From positions 11,158,722 to 11,222,721 of the forward strand of contig CM076669.1 of the NCBI GenBank assembly GCA_038496675.1: a stretch of 64,000 bases of DNA, written 5' to 3'. The notes beneath the pieces were generated by a model, which saw nothing but the letters and a program-made list of their open reading frames with translations, did no database searches and had not been told where the DNA came from. Below, in pieces: positions 27,231 to 39,018 of this stretch (position 1 is the first letter of the stretch; each line of letters begins with the position of its first letter). The stretch comes from Rachycentron canadum. Taxonomy: Eukaryota > Chordata > Actinopteri > Carangiformes > Rachycentridae. The position numbers were made by a program, and so were the translations under genes.

Positions 27231-28434
27231 ACAATGTGAGATTGTGAACTTTTTTAATGAGAAATTAACTCATTTGGCTTTGAACTAAATTCTCTCTCTC
27301 CCTCCCTTTCCTTGGCAAATGTTCCCTTCCTATGACCTCCATGTGTTGACCAGGTGTTGCTCTATTTCATCAATCACCACCTCCATGTTCTTAGAGTTAA
27401 ACGCAGCCCTTCAGTGTTAAAAATACTCCAGGGGGCCACTTAACACCTGTACTTACTATGTAGTTATTATGTGTCGAGGCTGGGATTTGCAGCCCTGGGG
27501 ATATTTCCTGCTTTTAAAGATACTGTCACATAAACATTGAACCACGGGCACACACATTCTCCAGATCAAAATTCCACACATCCACCAAGATTTTTCTCTA
27601 TCCAGTTTGATGTAATAATGTTTTTGATGTTATATATGGGTGACAAAACAATTTCATAACCATCACTAATGCCAGTGAAGTAACACTTTGCAGTACTCCT
27701 CAAGTACTCCCTCCTTGCCGCCTGGGCTCATGGACCAATTACTTGAGGGGCCTACCAGGCAAAGGTTCAGGGGCCCCTGGGGCAGACCATCCATTTGAAC
27801 TGAACTGACATTTCTCGCTGGGAAGTCCATCAAATGATAACAAAGATACTTCAGATCTCTTTGGATCTCTGGATCTGTGACCGGAGGTCCCCCTCACAGT
27901 CTCATGATCTGTCAATGTTGAGACCCTCCGGAGCACAAAGGCTGTTAGAGAAACCAGGTGTTGCTTACCTGCAGGTGTGGGAGGAGGAGATGAGGGGGAG
28001 GATAGTGCAGTCATGTCCTCCCAGGCCTCGATTCCTCCCATCCTGACAGCACTCCTGTACAGTAGGAGGCTGAATCTCTACAGAGTTAATCATGATGACA
28101 TGGAAAGTAGAAAGACAACGGAAGCATGCATAAGACACAGTGGATAGAAAAAACAGCTGCCAGTGACTGAGTCAGATTTAATTTAAAAGGGCTCATACTC
28201 TCAGAGACAGTTCATGGAAAATGGGCTCCAGGTGAACTTCTCCAGCGCCCTGAGGTTTGGCTATAAAACTCCCGAAATTAAATAAGCAATCCTAAGAAAT
28301 TGGGGCAAAAACAACCACGAAAAGTCTCAAAATGTGTCCATATTCTGCACAAAATAACAAAAGTAGGCCATTTTCTCACCTTGTCCATGCAGAACTCCGT
28401 ATAAAGAAAACAAAAGTATTGTCCACTGCGCCAT
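19329..28434 (-). CDS. fbln1: Fibulin-1, complete, with C and D alternative ends
   Basis: Common exons, 5' to 3': 28380-28434, 27969-28077, 26901-27036, 26638-26791, 25924-25992, 25663-25752, 25307-25444, 24788-24925, 24542-24685, 24293-24415, 23918-24043, 23190-23309, 22957-23088, 22542-22665. Joining D gives 670 residues and joining C gives 693 (human 703/683). Fibulin-1 is a secreted glycoprotein of basement membranes and elastic fibres that binds fibronectin, laminin and nidogen. Domains: signal peptide (about 1-18, MAQWTILLFSLYGVLHG), three anaphylatoxin-like modules rich in CC pairs (about 27-150), a P/T-rich linker, nine EGF modules each on its own exon (about 175-552), and the C-terminal fibulin domain. 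EGF 2-9 carry the calcium-binding D-x-N/D-E-C pattern. All EGF exons begin and end in phase 1 except the last, which ends in phase 2. The C/D pair separates this from fbln2. Confidence 0.97.
21876..22230 (-). CDS. fbln1: Fibulin-1D-specific terminal exon
   Basis: A single 355-bp exon (stop 21876-21878) encodes the D-type fibulin domain: RCERITC, then LPLRISFYNISFPTN and FRMGPSSSVPGD, as in human fibulin-1D and fibulin-2. Its acceptor accepts the same phase as the C exon, so the two ends are mutually exclusive alternatives of one gene. A minus-strand AATAAA at 20819-20824 could end this transcript. Confidence 0.95.
24978..25225. repeat. Dispersed teleost repeat in an fbln1 intron
   Basis: The stretch with 'ccatcagggggcaactccac', 'agtctatgggaaaatga' and 'tctcaatctcta' is the recognisable core of a repeat that I know as very common in percomorph fish genomes. 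It sits in the intron between two EGF exons (24925 and 25307). The class (SINE or non-autonomous DNA element) is not settled from this copy, and the boundaries are approximate. Confidence 0.6.
27179..27228. repeat. (TA)n microsatellite in an fbln1 intron
   Basis: About 24 TA units preceded by a short TG tract, in the intron between the second and third fbln1 coding exons. No coding content. Confidence 0.95.
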
Positions 28435-28589
28435 CGGACTCCGCGTCGCCGCTCAGTGCTCAGAAACCTCAAGGTTAGACTGATTTTACACAGCGGCTGA
28501 TTCACAGCAGCGGACGGTGCGAGTCTGCTGAAGAAATCTGCTCCGTCAGGAAGGAGAAGCACCAGACCTCGTCCTGTGAGGGCTGAGAT

Positions 28590-28622
28590 TTGGGGGCGGT
28601 GGGGGCGGGGTGGAGGGAGCGG
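28590..28622 (-). promoter_or_regulatory. GC boxes upstream of fbln1
   Basis: Two adjacent GGGGGCGG-type boxes lie about 160-190 bases upstream of the fbln1 start codon, in a locally GC-rich stretch (about 28380-28640) that stands out from the AT-rich flanks. They resemble Sp1/KLF sites. Mammalian FBLN1 is also reported to be Sp1-driven; function here is inferred. Confidence 0.5.
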
Positions 28623-29031
28623 GGTTTAACTGGATGACTGCAACGCGGCCAACAGCCTTCATTAACGCCAACAGGTATTAATGCGCCAACAGGAAGTGAG
28701 TGTGAAGCAGATGTTGCCAGATAAGTAAAGTTTGAGAAAGGCCTCAATAAAAAATAAATAAAATAATAATAATAATAATAAAAAGATGAAATAAAATAGT
28801 AAAAAGTAATTCAAGTCTATAAATAAAGAACTGGATGCAAAGAAATATCTCTTTTCATTTATTTTTTTTCCTACAATATTCTTAGAGCCATTGCATAAAT
28901 TAAAATTATTTAAAATCATAATTTAAAAAAAAGGGACATGAATAAACCTTAATGATCCTATGTGGTTCGATCGAGGTGTAGAGCCACTGCTAAAAAAAGT
29001 CAAGCAGCAGTTAGATCTACATGTAACACTG

Positions 29032-29037
29032 TTTATT
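29032..29037 (-). terminator. Candidate poly(A) signal of trim24
   Basis: The minus strand reads AATAAA here, about 1.1 kb after the trim24 stop. This gives a plausible 3' UTR length. Other signals closer to the stop cannot be excluded. Confidence 0.35.
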
Positions 29038-30166
29038 ACAAATACTGATGTTCATTCACAGGTCCTGTGTCCTCAATTTGTAATAAAGTTGTGATATTGG
29101 ACAGAAAGTTTTTGACTCACAGCCATGCGAAGCCTTTGCCAAAAATGTGTTTTTAAAAATTGGCCACATCATTGAAATTTAATGCATTTCTCAGGTCCTT
29201 GCCTGACATGACGTAACGGTAATCATGATGCAGAAGGACAAGGACACAGTTTGGAAAACACACTGTTGTCGGAGGCTGATAATGAGAAAGAAATGAGAAA
29301 GTGATAATCATGTCTCTGAATTATCTCCGTTTAAAGTTTAAATAAATAAAGTATGTCAAGAAATGTCCGCTTGATAAAAACCAACAAAGGGGCTGTATAA
29401 TGAATCATCTTTGGGATTTGGGGGATAAGAGGCCTCAAATTCATGTTTGTTCTCAAACAAGGCAGCAGGGATACCAGCTACTTCAAGGGGCTATTTAAAT
29501 CAATGTTGCACTGATATAGGCATCACTTTCTTCTATTCAGAAACTGCAGTACATACAGCGGCCCTATTTGTTGCATACATAGCATTATTACAACACTAAT
29601 AAAATAAAAAATAATACTATTGCAATAAAACTTAATTTGTTTATGAGCCATATGGCTAGAACAAGTGGACTATATAAGTCTATAAACACAAAAATGGCAT
29701 TAGTATTTATATTAAGACATCTTGCATGCATTACTAATCCAAAGTCTATTTTCTTTGTATGATTGCAGCATTTTGTGCATTCAGTTCATGGCATTATTAT
29801 GTACAAGTGATAAACAAGGTAACTGATGATAACTTACACACAATCCTATCAACAAAGAATATCTCTTGTGTGCTTCTCAGTGTCGTCATCACAGACGACC
29901 TTTTATATCACAGTAAAATTGTAACTGCTTTCCAGCAAAAAAAAAAGAAAAAAAGAAAAAAAAACACACAAACGACTTATCTATTCCCTTTGATGTGCAT
30001 GTTGCAGCATCATTGCCACTGCTGTTTAGTACAGCAGTACTTTTCCTATTGCAAATTTAACAGTACAAAACTGTCCGATTGCAGCAAATGTAGGTCCCCA
30101 CTGGGGCCAATTCTGTGGAAGACTGAAATCATCCATCTTTTCTACAGCTTCTCTGGTGCGATCCAT

Positions 30167-33100
30167 CTAGCCATCCTCCTCTTTGGCTGTGTCTGCAGGA
30201 GCTGCTTCCTTCTCCTCAGTTTCAGGTGGATCTACTGTTTTGTCTGTAGGGACCTCGACGTTCTCCTCTTTTGGGGAGGTTGGAGCTACTCTGTCTTTTG
30301 TTTTGCTGTCAGCAGCAGGAGAACCTTCCACCTCCTCTACAGGACTTTTCTCATCCTGCTTTACCTCTTCTGCAGGAGGCGGGACTTCCTGAGTAGCCAC
30401 TACACTTTTCTCCTTTTCACTTGTGTCAGTCGCCTTTTCCTCCATTTCTGACTTTTCTTCCTCTGCTGGGGCTGGTGCTTCTTCCAGAGGAGCCAAATCC
30501 TCTTCTACAGGGGGGATTCCTTTCTCTAATGGACTTTGTGGTTTATTGTCTTCCACAGGTGCCACGCCTTCCTCCATCATCTCTTCCTCCTCTTCATCTA
30601 TCTCATCCTCTAAAGGAGGGATCATTTGTTCTTCCCTCCCACCGGGGAATACTTTATCTGGGTAGACCAGCTTCAGCTGTTCCTCAAAATAGTCCTCCAG
30701 GTATAAGCCAGCACTCCCCACTTCTGAGGTCGCCTGAACAGAAATGTCAGACACAATGAGAGACAACATGTACTTTCAAATAACTGATCTTTGCTAGAAC
30801 TCTTTAGGTACAATCACCTGAAAATGATTATAGGACAACAAGAAAAAAAATATTTATCTCATATTGTTTGACTGACTCACAGATGACTTCATTCTTAATT
30901 TCCCAAAAGAATAACAAAAGAAAAACAAAACAAATAAACTGATGTTTACCTTGTAGTACTTTGCACAGTTGAAAAATATGAGCCTGATGTCTGCAACAAA
31001 TCCCTCTGGACTACTGTAACATTCACCATCCTTCAACTTTGACTCCAGTTTCCTTTTCACTATCGACAAGTCCATCGGCGTCTTGATCAGCTCTTTGTAC
31101 CTTCTTGTCTCCTACATGGAAAAAAAAAAACAAAAAACAAAAACTTAACATACAACTGACATAAGATTCAGATTTTTTTTTTATTGGTCAGCATCTCTTA
31201 AGAATCAATAAATCAAAAAAATCTTTCCAAAACTGAAAGTCTTATTTCTCATATCTCTCAATATATATGATGATCTATATGATGGCTGATTTAGTTCCAG
31301 TTCAGTTTCTTTCTTATTTTGAACTTCACTGAATACAATGTCTTACCGATGGAGAAGCAGGCTGCTGGAAGTCGGTACTGAAGTCATTACAAAACAGACG
31401 TAGTAGCAGCCTCTCACACTTCTGGAAAAAGAAATAAGAAAAGGGAAAATGAAATAAATTTAAGACTGCAAATTGAAATATATTTGATTTGGGAATTAAA
31501 CATTTTTGCGTATTGTCATATAAACAGGACAACTAAGCTACTGAAGCATATCATGGATAAAAAAGTAAAGTGTGTGACTCAGCGTACCCTTCTATCGACA
31601 GGTGGGAATCCTTCTGAGATGGGGTCATCCTTGCTGTCACAGTTGTACTCCATCTCAGGCGAGACAAGGTCTCGGCAGAATGAACAGAACCACTCGCCAC
31701 TGAGGAGAGAAGAGAAAGAAGGACAAAGTTGAAAAAGAGTACTAGAGAGGTAGTTAAAAAGAGTGCTGTCTGTCCCTACTCACAGGACAGCCAAGCTTAA
31801 TCTAAGACAACACCTGGAGAAAAGCTTGTCAGCATCGTCATCATTAGTATAAATTTTCACTCTTTTGCTTAGTTCTTATATAAATAATAATTGTAATGTA
31901 ATATAAAAAGCAACATAAGAAGGCACGTCTGACATTGAATAATCTGGTGGTGTAATATTTAGGTTTAAACACACACATGAAAATTTACAAATATTTTCCT
32001 TAATTATTTTCATCAAGTGCTCAACACGCTCAACCCTAATAACAAGACGTATATTTAAGAGAAGTCTTGTAATTGCCACCCAATAAATAACTTAGTAAGT
32101 AAAACTATATATATGTTTTTCTAAGACAAAACTTACAGCAAATACAGTGGCAGAAAAATTGTTTACATAGTCAGCATAGAACTGACACGTCCTCCCTCAG
32201 ATATTGTGTCATTTATTCATATCTTCCTATTTGTTCATGGGTGATGGCCTCCATACTTTTTTCACCACATAATTGCGCAGCCTTTGCTGTGAGCATTTCA
32301 GATCCCTGTGTCATTGAGAGACAATCTGTCTATCACCTGGGGGACTCATTCAGTGTGGGAATGTGGCAGGACAGATGGAAGACTTTGGGGCACTTGTCAC
32401 AGCAGAGCAGCTCTCCTCCGTTCTGACAGACGGCACACCAGTCTTCATTAGGATCTTCCTCTGGCTCAGCTCCCTTTTCAGACTCCGGCTGTGCTGCAGG
32501 CAGGGCACGCTGCTCTTTCCCAGCTTTGGACTCTGATCCTGGGACTGGGACTGAGACAGATGCCTTCTGCAGCGGCCGGGGCTTTGATTGAACACCGGTG
32601 CTGCTGTCAGGCAGGCTTGACCCCACAGTGGACTGCACCTGTAGGCAGCAAAAATTCAGGATATGCGCAGTTGATCATGGAAACACAACCAGACAATAGA
32701 AAGGACTCGACTTTTGGAGACATTTAGGCATTTTAATAGCACTCTAGACTCATGTAACCCAAGTTATTTCTCTTACAAAATGAACTTCATCCTCATCCTC
32801 TGGCTCATCCTTGATGACGATAATGGGCCCAGGGGACGACCTTCTTCGACGCTTGGCTGAAGGGGCAGATGGAGGCTCAGAGGTCTGTTTCCAGGAAGAC
32901 GTCCTTCAAAGCACAGATTTCCAGAGAGGGGAAAAAGGAAGATTGTGGCCATTATATAGTTAAAGAAAAAAAGTCCTGCTGGCCTTGCTTTCCTCAGCTG
33001 GTTTGGATCAGAGGAAGATCAGATTGTCCTCTGAATGTCACATTACATATAAAAGGGAAACATGGTAACATGAAAATAAATCACAAGAAGTCAAAAAAAC

Positions 33101-34063
33101 ATTATGTATGTTTTGTTAGGGGAGCCAATTATACTATAGGCAATGATAAGGGAAGGCATAAGAATGAAAGCTCATTATAAACATTATTATTATTATAAAA
33201 CAATTGACAATGCAGTTTTCTCAGTAGTGAACTTTATGTACTGAAAACTAACAGTCTCAATTGTATTGAGGATTTTGGATCTTTTCTCACCCAGTACTTC
33301 TGTCTGTAGAAGACGGTTTAGCCATCGGGGAATTCTGCCTTCCTTGAACTTAAGAAAAGAGGCCAAGAAAAAAAAATGGCAGTGGTGAAAAAAAGCTTAA
33401 TTTAAAATAAAACATTTACATATTATTTTAATATTGTCATACAAACCTGTTATGTGATTAAGTGTGCTTGTTTTGTCTGCAGTCGCTGAGGCTACACTTG
33501 AAGCATAGCTGGGCTTGGGGATAGAGATGGTGATAGAGGGAACAGATCCACTAGCTTCACTCCTCTTAAGAAAGGAGGACTCTGGTTGGCCCCGCTTCAG
33601 AAAAAAAAAACAAAAAAAAGGTTGTAAATATCACAAACAAAGCTAAGACAGCACTTTCAGTAAGATCCTGCCAGTAGGTCCCTCCCTCTCCTACAAACCT
33701 GGTGTAATGACGTCTGTGTAGCTGCTCCTGCAGTCAGAGGCTGCGGGTAGCGGGAAGTGCCCTGCAACACGTCAATGGGTTTAGGAGGGAAGCTGGAGCT
33801 GTGGATCAGATCTCTCAGAGACTAGATGCAGGGAAAAAAAATAGAGGTTTAAAAAACAGTATTAGCATTAAACATAAGTCAGTTTGACCCATTTTGTGTA
33901 TGACCCGTTTTTTTGAGAGTAGAAAAAGGAGAAACATTGTTGCATTTAACAAACACTATAGATTTCTATTTTAATTTCTTTCTGGTATTTAGTTCAGTAT
34001 CATCTACAAGAACTTAATGTGATAAGAAACTCATGTTGGGCACACAGGACATACAGTACATTC

Positions 34064-34122
<59 letters not shown>

Positions 34123-35478
34123 TCTAACATTTACCCACTTACCTGAGCAGGTGGGAATGCTGTGTTGTGAAGCATGGAGGAGGTGGGGCTTCTGGGGTTG
34201 GGGTGGGAGCTCCCGTACCTGCGTCCCGGTTGTGTCAAGCTTGGGGGTCCCTGGGAGGGGGAGGAACCTCCATGGATGGGCCTGGTAGGGGGTGGCGGGC
34301 CGGGGGGTCCTGGGAGCCTGACATTCTGGTACCAGGACCAGTGGTTGGGGGGAGGCTGTCTGTGGGGCTGTTGGGAAAGCTTGTCAACCTTGGACAAAGG
34401 GGTAGTTGACAGTTTAATCAATGCTGGTAGAGGCTGTACTCTGCTGACACTTTTAATCTATGATATAAAAGAAGAGCAATGAGAATGCCTCACAGTATTA
34501 GAGCTGTAAGCAAGAAGTATAGTACAAAATGTAACAACTTCATTTTAACTAATTATATTTAACTAACTCATGAACTCATCAAAAGTGCTGACTGCGATGA
34601 CAGTCCTACCTGCATCTGAAGCTGAGCCAGTGTGCTCTGTCGCTGCTGAGCTGACACTGACAGACTTCCAGCAGGTGCGTCTGTTCTGGGAGCTGTTTGG
34701 TGGTTGGTGATGGGCGGCCGTCCTGGGCCCCTTTCTACTATCAGAGAACCTAGACAAAACAAGCATTTCTACAGTCAATAAATAATTATGAATTAAATGA
34801 ACCCTAGTACTCTGGTTGACAGAGGACTCACCTAGTCCCACCTAGTACATTTCCATTGCCACATCAGCTCATCTTAAAGGAGTACTCTACCCATTTAGCA
34901 TTGGACTGCTGTAACATTGGCGGACTCAGGATGGACAGAAAAATCATATTTTTTTATTCCATGACTCAAATGTGTTATTCCTGTAGCAGCTTATGTTTTG
35001 TTGAGCAGCTAGCCTAGTGGAGATGAGCAAGTCATGTTTCATAGAAAAATTTATCTTGTTGTTAAAGGTTGACAGAGCTGATGATGACTACACTGTAAAT
35101 GACTTTTAGAGAAAGTTAATGCGTGTAAACCAAGCACAAATTAAAAACTATCATGGCAGTGACCAGTCTTTTTAAATAGCAGACGCAGTAACAGTTACTG
35201 GTGATTTAGCAATACACATGCTGAAATTAAAATGAAGATAATGCAAAAGAGATGACATAATATTGTCAAATGCAAATACAAGATTAAGAAAAATAGTATT
35301 TAGGCCAGATGAGATTAATACACTGGAAAACGTAGATGCAACAACAATCTGTCTTCTTGACTAGATACAAGAACACACTGACAAAGATAAAAGAGTATAA
35401 TGTGGCCAAGACTTCTCTCCTAGAAACAGCTACATACTCATCACTGTGCATATGCATAGACATAGACACAGACACACA

Positions 35479-35533
<55 letters not shown>

Positions 35534-38296
35534 CTTTAACAACTTTTAGTCTATAACTTTTATATATATGCAAAGTATTTGAATTTGAATTTTTGCAGTT
35601 ATTCCTCCAGGAAGTGGGTTTTTTTTAGACACATTAAACAGAATTCACTGCTGCTTTACTCATACTTTAAGTTTCAGGTTATAAAAGTCTTACCAAGGTC
35701 TACATTTGTGGCCCAGAAACCAGAGCGGCACTGGAAGCGAACAGAACTCTGAGGGACAATGGATGGATTACAGCTTGCTCTCATCAGGTAATGGATCTGG
35801 AAAAGGATCTAGGCAATGAAAAGAGAGAGAATTGTGTTGTTGGTGTTGGTAGTGTAAGCTTTTGCCTAATAATTATTGCAGAAACTCACCAGTCTCTTGC
35901 AGTAGAGGAGTGCTGTTCCACTATGGCTGGCTGTAGCCCATTTGGTGAAACTAATAACGTGGTCTAGGTGCCTACTGAGAGAGTTGACATCCTCTTGCTG
36001 CTTTTTCAAACCCAACTCATGGTCCTTAGTCAGAGCCTGAGAGTACACATGTTCATGAAATGTCTGAAAACATAATGCAACAATTGAAAGTGCAGACTAA
36101 AGTCACTGTACCTCAAGCTGGTTAACCAGAATCTTTCCCTTTCTGTTGATCTCCATAATCAAATTACAGATGGACTTCTTTATTTCATTTGTAACAGCTT
36201 TCCGGTTTTCTTCAACTTGTTGGAGTCTGGGAGAATCAATGGCAGGAAATGAAAGTGGGTTGTAGTAATATGCATTACTTTAATCCAAAAATCATTTTGA
36301 ACGCAATTTATATTTGCAAAACCAAAGTCTAAAAAATACACACCACATTTCAGTATCAAATTTGCTGAAAAGCATATGAATCAAAAACTCTGAGTTCCAC
36401 TTGAATAACTTTACCCGGTGCTGATACAGCCAGAAACGTCCTCGATTGCCTTTCTTTTCTCTTGCAACTGCTGTGTCATGTTCTCCAGATATTGCCTGTG
36501 GTTCCTGTATGCATCTTCCAAAAACTGGTAGCTAGACACAAAGAATGTGGTGAATGAATTAAATCTATATTTTCTGTAATCATTGGGTAATTTTATTTAA
36601 CAGAAAATTGTGCTTTAAAAAAGGTTTCTATCCTAATGTTATATTGTAAAGCTTTTGACTTTCACACTTATGATCTCATAAAACCGCAGATCACAAGAAA
36701 TCATTAGCATAAACTCATAAGGAGGCTTGCTGAATTATCCACGATGGTGCATTAGCACTGCAAACACTAGAATACTAAAATATGCTATTTTATGGTAGGA
36801 ACAAAATTCTGCATACTTGTGATCCTTGTGCTTAAGCAGCTGACAGTCCCGACAGGTGAGTCGGTCACATGTCTCACAAAATAGCTTCAGTGGCTCCTGC
36901 TTGTGGATGTCACAAAACACGGGCCTCTGTGTGGAAATACCTACTGCTTCTGGGAAACAGTTAAGTGGGAAATTTAAGAACACAAAGAAATGTCTCACAG
37001 CTTGTGTCACATTAAATTCTCAGATTTTTAAACTATCTACACCTTCATTGTCCTAACTTGCATCTTGGCAGACCGGTGTCTACACTACTTAGAAATCTGA
37101 CATGTACAAAATCTGTCATTACCAAGTAATGAATGACTGCATCAGAACTGTCTTGTTGAACTTGCCTAACTGACTGTGCCCTCTGCATTTTTTCAGTGCA
37201 TAATTCATCACATAATAAAACACTACTCTTTTCTGTAATTTGGTTTAGAGTGTAGAGGCCTTCAGGGCATCTTATATTGTTTGCAGAATTGTCTTAATTA
37301 AAGATTTAACAACTGTGGCTTTTTATGTAATTTCATTACGCAACATTGGTCATGGACACACACTACCTGGAGATATCTCCTCCTTCTGGCGTATGGTGTG
37401 ATCCCTGGTGAACTTAACCCTTTGATGAGCCTCGATGCACGTCACACACAGGAACTCCACACACTCCACGCAGTAACCTGTTGCTTCCGTGTTGTCATCG
37501 CAGCTCATACACACCTAATAAAGATAAGTGTAAAGAACAAAGTGAAAGAAGACTGAGCAAAGTAAAAATCACAACTTAAATCTGAGTGGTGTAAACAACC
37601 AAACCTGAGAGACTCAGTATATGCAGTTAATAACCAACCTGGCTGTTTTTTTCCACAGTACTGCTTGGCACCTCAGCTGAGTCCTTGACAAAGAAATTAT
37701 CCAGCACATCCATCTCCCAGCATTCTTGTCTGCATACTGGACATCGAATAGCACCCACTGGGCCAAAAGAGCAGCTGTATTAGTCACGGTGTCATTTCAC
37801 AACCACTTCAATAATTTTGTGTTTTATTATGAAATACACACCATTCAGCAATAGGCATCTATATTAGTGGTTTAGAACTTTCAAACTGGGATGTTAGTCA
37901 CCAAAGCTGTCTGCCTAGCCCACCCTGCTTCACTTCTAGCTGAGTATAAAGGGCTCCATCACAATCAATACCAACTACATCAGGGACCTGCAAGACCTCA
38001 TATCAACAGATACTGTTCTCACATGGTTTGTTGTTGTCGATTTGCCCTTGCGAGTCACGCCTCGGGTCAGAACTCCTGAAGGGGGCAGGCAGACACCTCT
38101 TGCAGAAGGAGTGGAGACATGGCAGGAGTTTGGGCTCTCTGTTGTGGAAGCTCAACTTGCAAGTGGGACAAGTGTCCATGAGCCCAAAGGTGCCTTGCTG
38201 TTTCAGCCTCTCTTCCTCGGCCGGCAAACTTTCTGCTTCGTTTTCCACGATGATGACAATGTCGTCGTTGTCGACATTTTCGGCACTTTCATCCAT
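30167..38296 (-). CDS. trim24: TRIM24-like (TIF1-alpha family) transcriptional coregulator, complete
   Basis: Nineteen coding exons: 38023-38296, 37639-37757, 37367-37514, 36817-36949, 36415-36531, 36112-36226, 35890-36036, 35694-35796, 34610-34749, 34143-34457, 33699-33821, 33447-33594, 33291-33348, 32777-32903, 32337-32638, 31588-31699, 31347-31421, 30950-31111, 30167-30733; 1094 residues (human 1050). Domains: RING (Cys43-Cys100), B-box 1 (about 132-175), B-box 2 (about 193-224), coiled coil (about 225-380), P/S-rich middle, PHD finger (from Cys757, DPNEDWCAVCQNGGELLCC) and bromodomain (about 825-925). TRIM24 is a nuclear E3 ligase and chromatin reader. The neighbour akr1d1 matches human 7q33-q34 and favours TRIM24 over TRIM33. 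Odd points: the bromodomain BC loop reads NCAKYYK where TRIM24 has NCAEFNE, losing the acetyl-lysine Asn; about 160 E/P-rich residues replace the usual basic C-terminus; and I see no LxxLL nuclear-receptor box in the middle region. Confidence 0.9.
34070..34120. repeat. (CA)n microsatellite in a trim24 intron
   Basis: About 25 uninterrupted CA units, ending 22 bases from the trim24 exon at 34143-34457. On the coding (minus) strand it is a (TG)n run immediately after that exon's donor, a position where such runs can influence splicing. Confidence 0.95.
35480..35531. repeat. (CA)n microsatellite in a trim24 intron
   Basis: About 26 CA units in the 0.9-kb intron between the exons 34610-34749 and 35694-35796. 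It gives rise to the poly-Val/Cys and poly-Thr/His frames in this place, which are not proteins. Confidence 0.95.
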
Positions 38297-39018
38297 TTTT
38301 TAACTGCCGCTTCCCGATCTTTCCAGGCAACCAATCAATATAGCGTTGCGAATGGAAACAAAGGACAACCTATAATTTTAACTTAACACGCCAGATAAGA
38401 GAACACTAATATCATACATTACAACATCAAATGCGTATTCCTTTCATCCTATAAGGTGGTTTATTAAACTATATAGCAACAGCTTTGGTTCGAGTCTATT
38501 CCTTTGCGCTTTGGAAGCTAAATTAGCAACTTAGCCTTTTTTTAATTGCACATTTGGTACAGACAATAAATAAGCAATTCCCCGGTCTGTGTTAAAACAA
38601 GAAAAGGATAATAGTGTCCAGTCACATATGAATTAAAATTATCCAACATACATAGTATTTTGAAGCTCATATGTCCATGAGAAAGGCGACCATCTGTACC
38701 TTCGTAGCTCAAAACACATACCATATATTACCCAAACGGCATTGCGGTCATTTAAAGCTACAACGCCCGGCTATGGACAAAATAGGTAGTACAGAGGGCA
38801 ACTTTAAACGAGACATTTTCATGAGTGTTAGATAATGTTTTGTCACCCTTTCTTGTTGACCTGTTTGTTCGGGACACTGCCTTGTAATTCTGGGAGGAGT
38901 CTTGTTGAATAAGGTAAGAAGGAACAAACCGCAACGCACGACTTGAATGTTTATCGTTTGCATATAAATAAAAACGGAAGGCGCAGACAAAAGTCGGGTC
39001 TTGTAGAGTCAAACTTTG
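38297..39018. promoter_or_regulatory. Shared divergent promoter region, trim24 and akr1d1
   Basis: Only 722 bases separate the trim24 start codon (minus) from the akr1d1 start codon (plus), so both promoters and 5' UTRs lie here. The akr1d1 side has a TATA box; the trim24 side has none that I can see, as expected for a housekeeping-type gene. A TGTTTGTT sequence near 38865 fits the FOXA consensus, which would suit a liver enzyme, but one short match is weak evidence. Confidence 0.6.
38963..38970 (+). promoter_or_regulatory. TATA box of akr1d1
   Basis: TATAAATA lies 49 bases upstream of the first akr1d1 ATG (39019). With usual TATA spacing, transcription would start around 38993-39000, giving a very short 5' UTR of about 20-25 bases. 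The spacing is the main support. Confidence 0.6.

Larger units (their letters stand above)
28435..30166. other. fbln1 promoter side and trim24 3' UTR region
   Basis: Besides the GC boxes, 28740-28930 is strongly AT-rich and low in complexity. The minus strand from 30166 downwards should be the trim24 3' UTR. The 230-residue plus-strand frame at 29759-30451 is the antisense of the trim24 acidic tail and its UTR, not a gene. Confidence 0.6.

Noticed and set aside
19329..28434. Fibulin-2 instead of fibulin-1
   Set aside because: WNT7A lies next to FBLN2 in human, so this was considered. The presence of the C-specific end (SEYWF), nine EGF modules and atxn10 next door all point to fbln1.
29759..30451. 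230-residue plus-strand open frame
   Set aside because: It overlaps the antisense of the Glu/Pro-rich trim24 last exon and its UTR. The composition is biased and no domain is recognisable, so it is a shadow frame.
30167..38296. TRIM33 or TRIM66 instead of TRIM24
   Set aside because: The PHD segment with GGELLCC is as in TRIM24, and akr1d1 is the neighbour as in human. The divergence of the bromodomain and tail leaves some doubt, reflected in the confidence.
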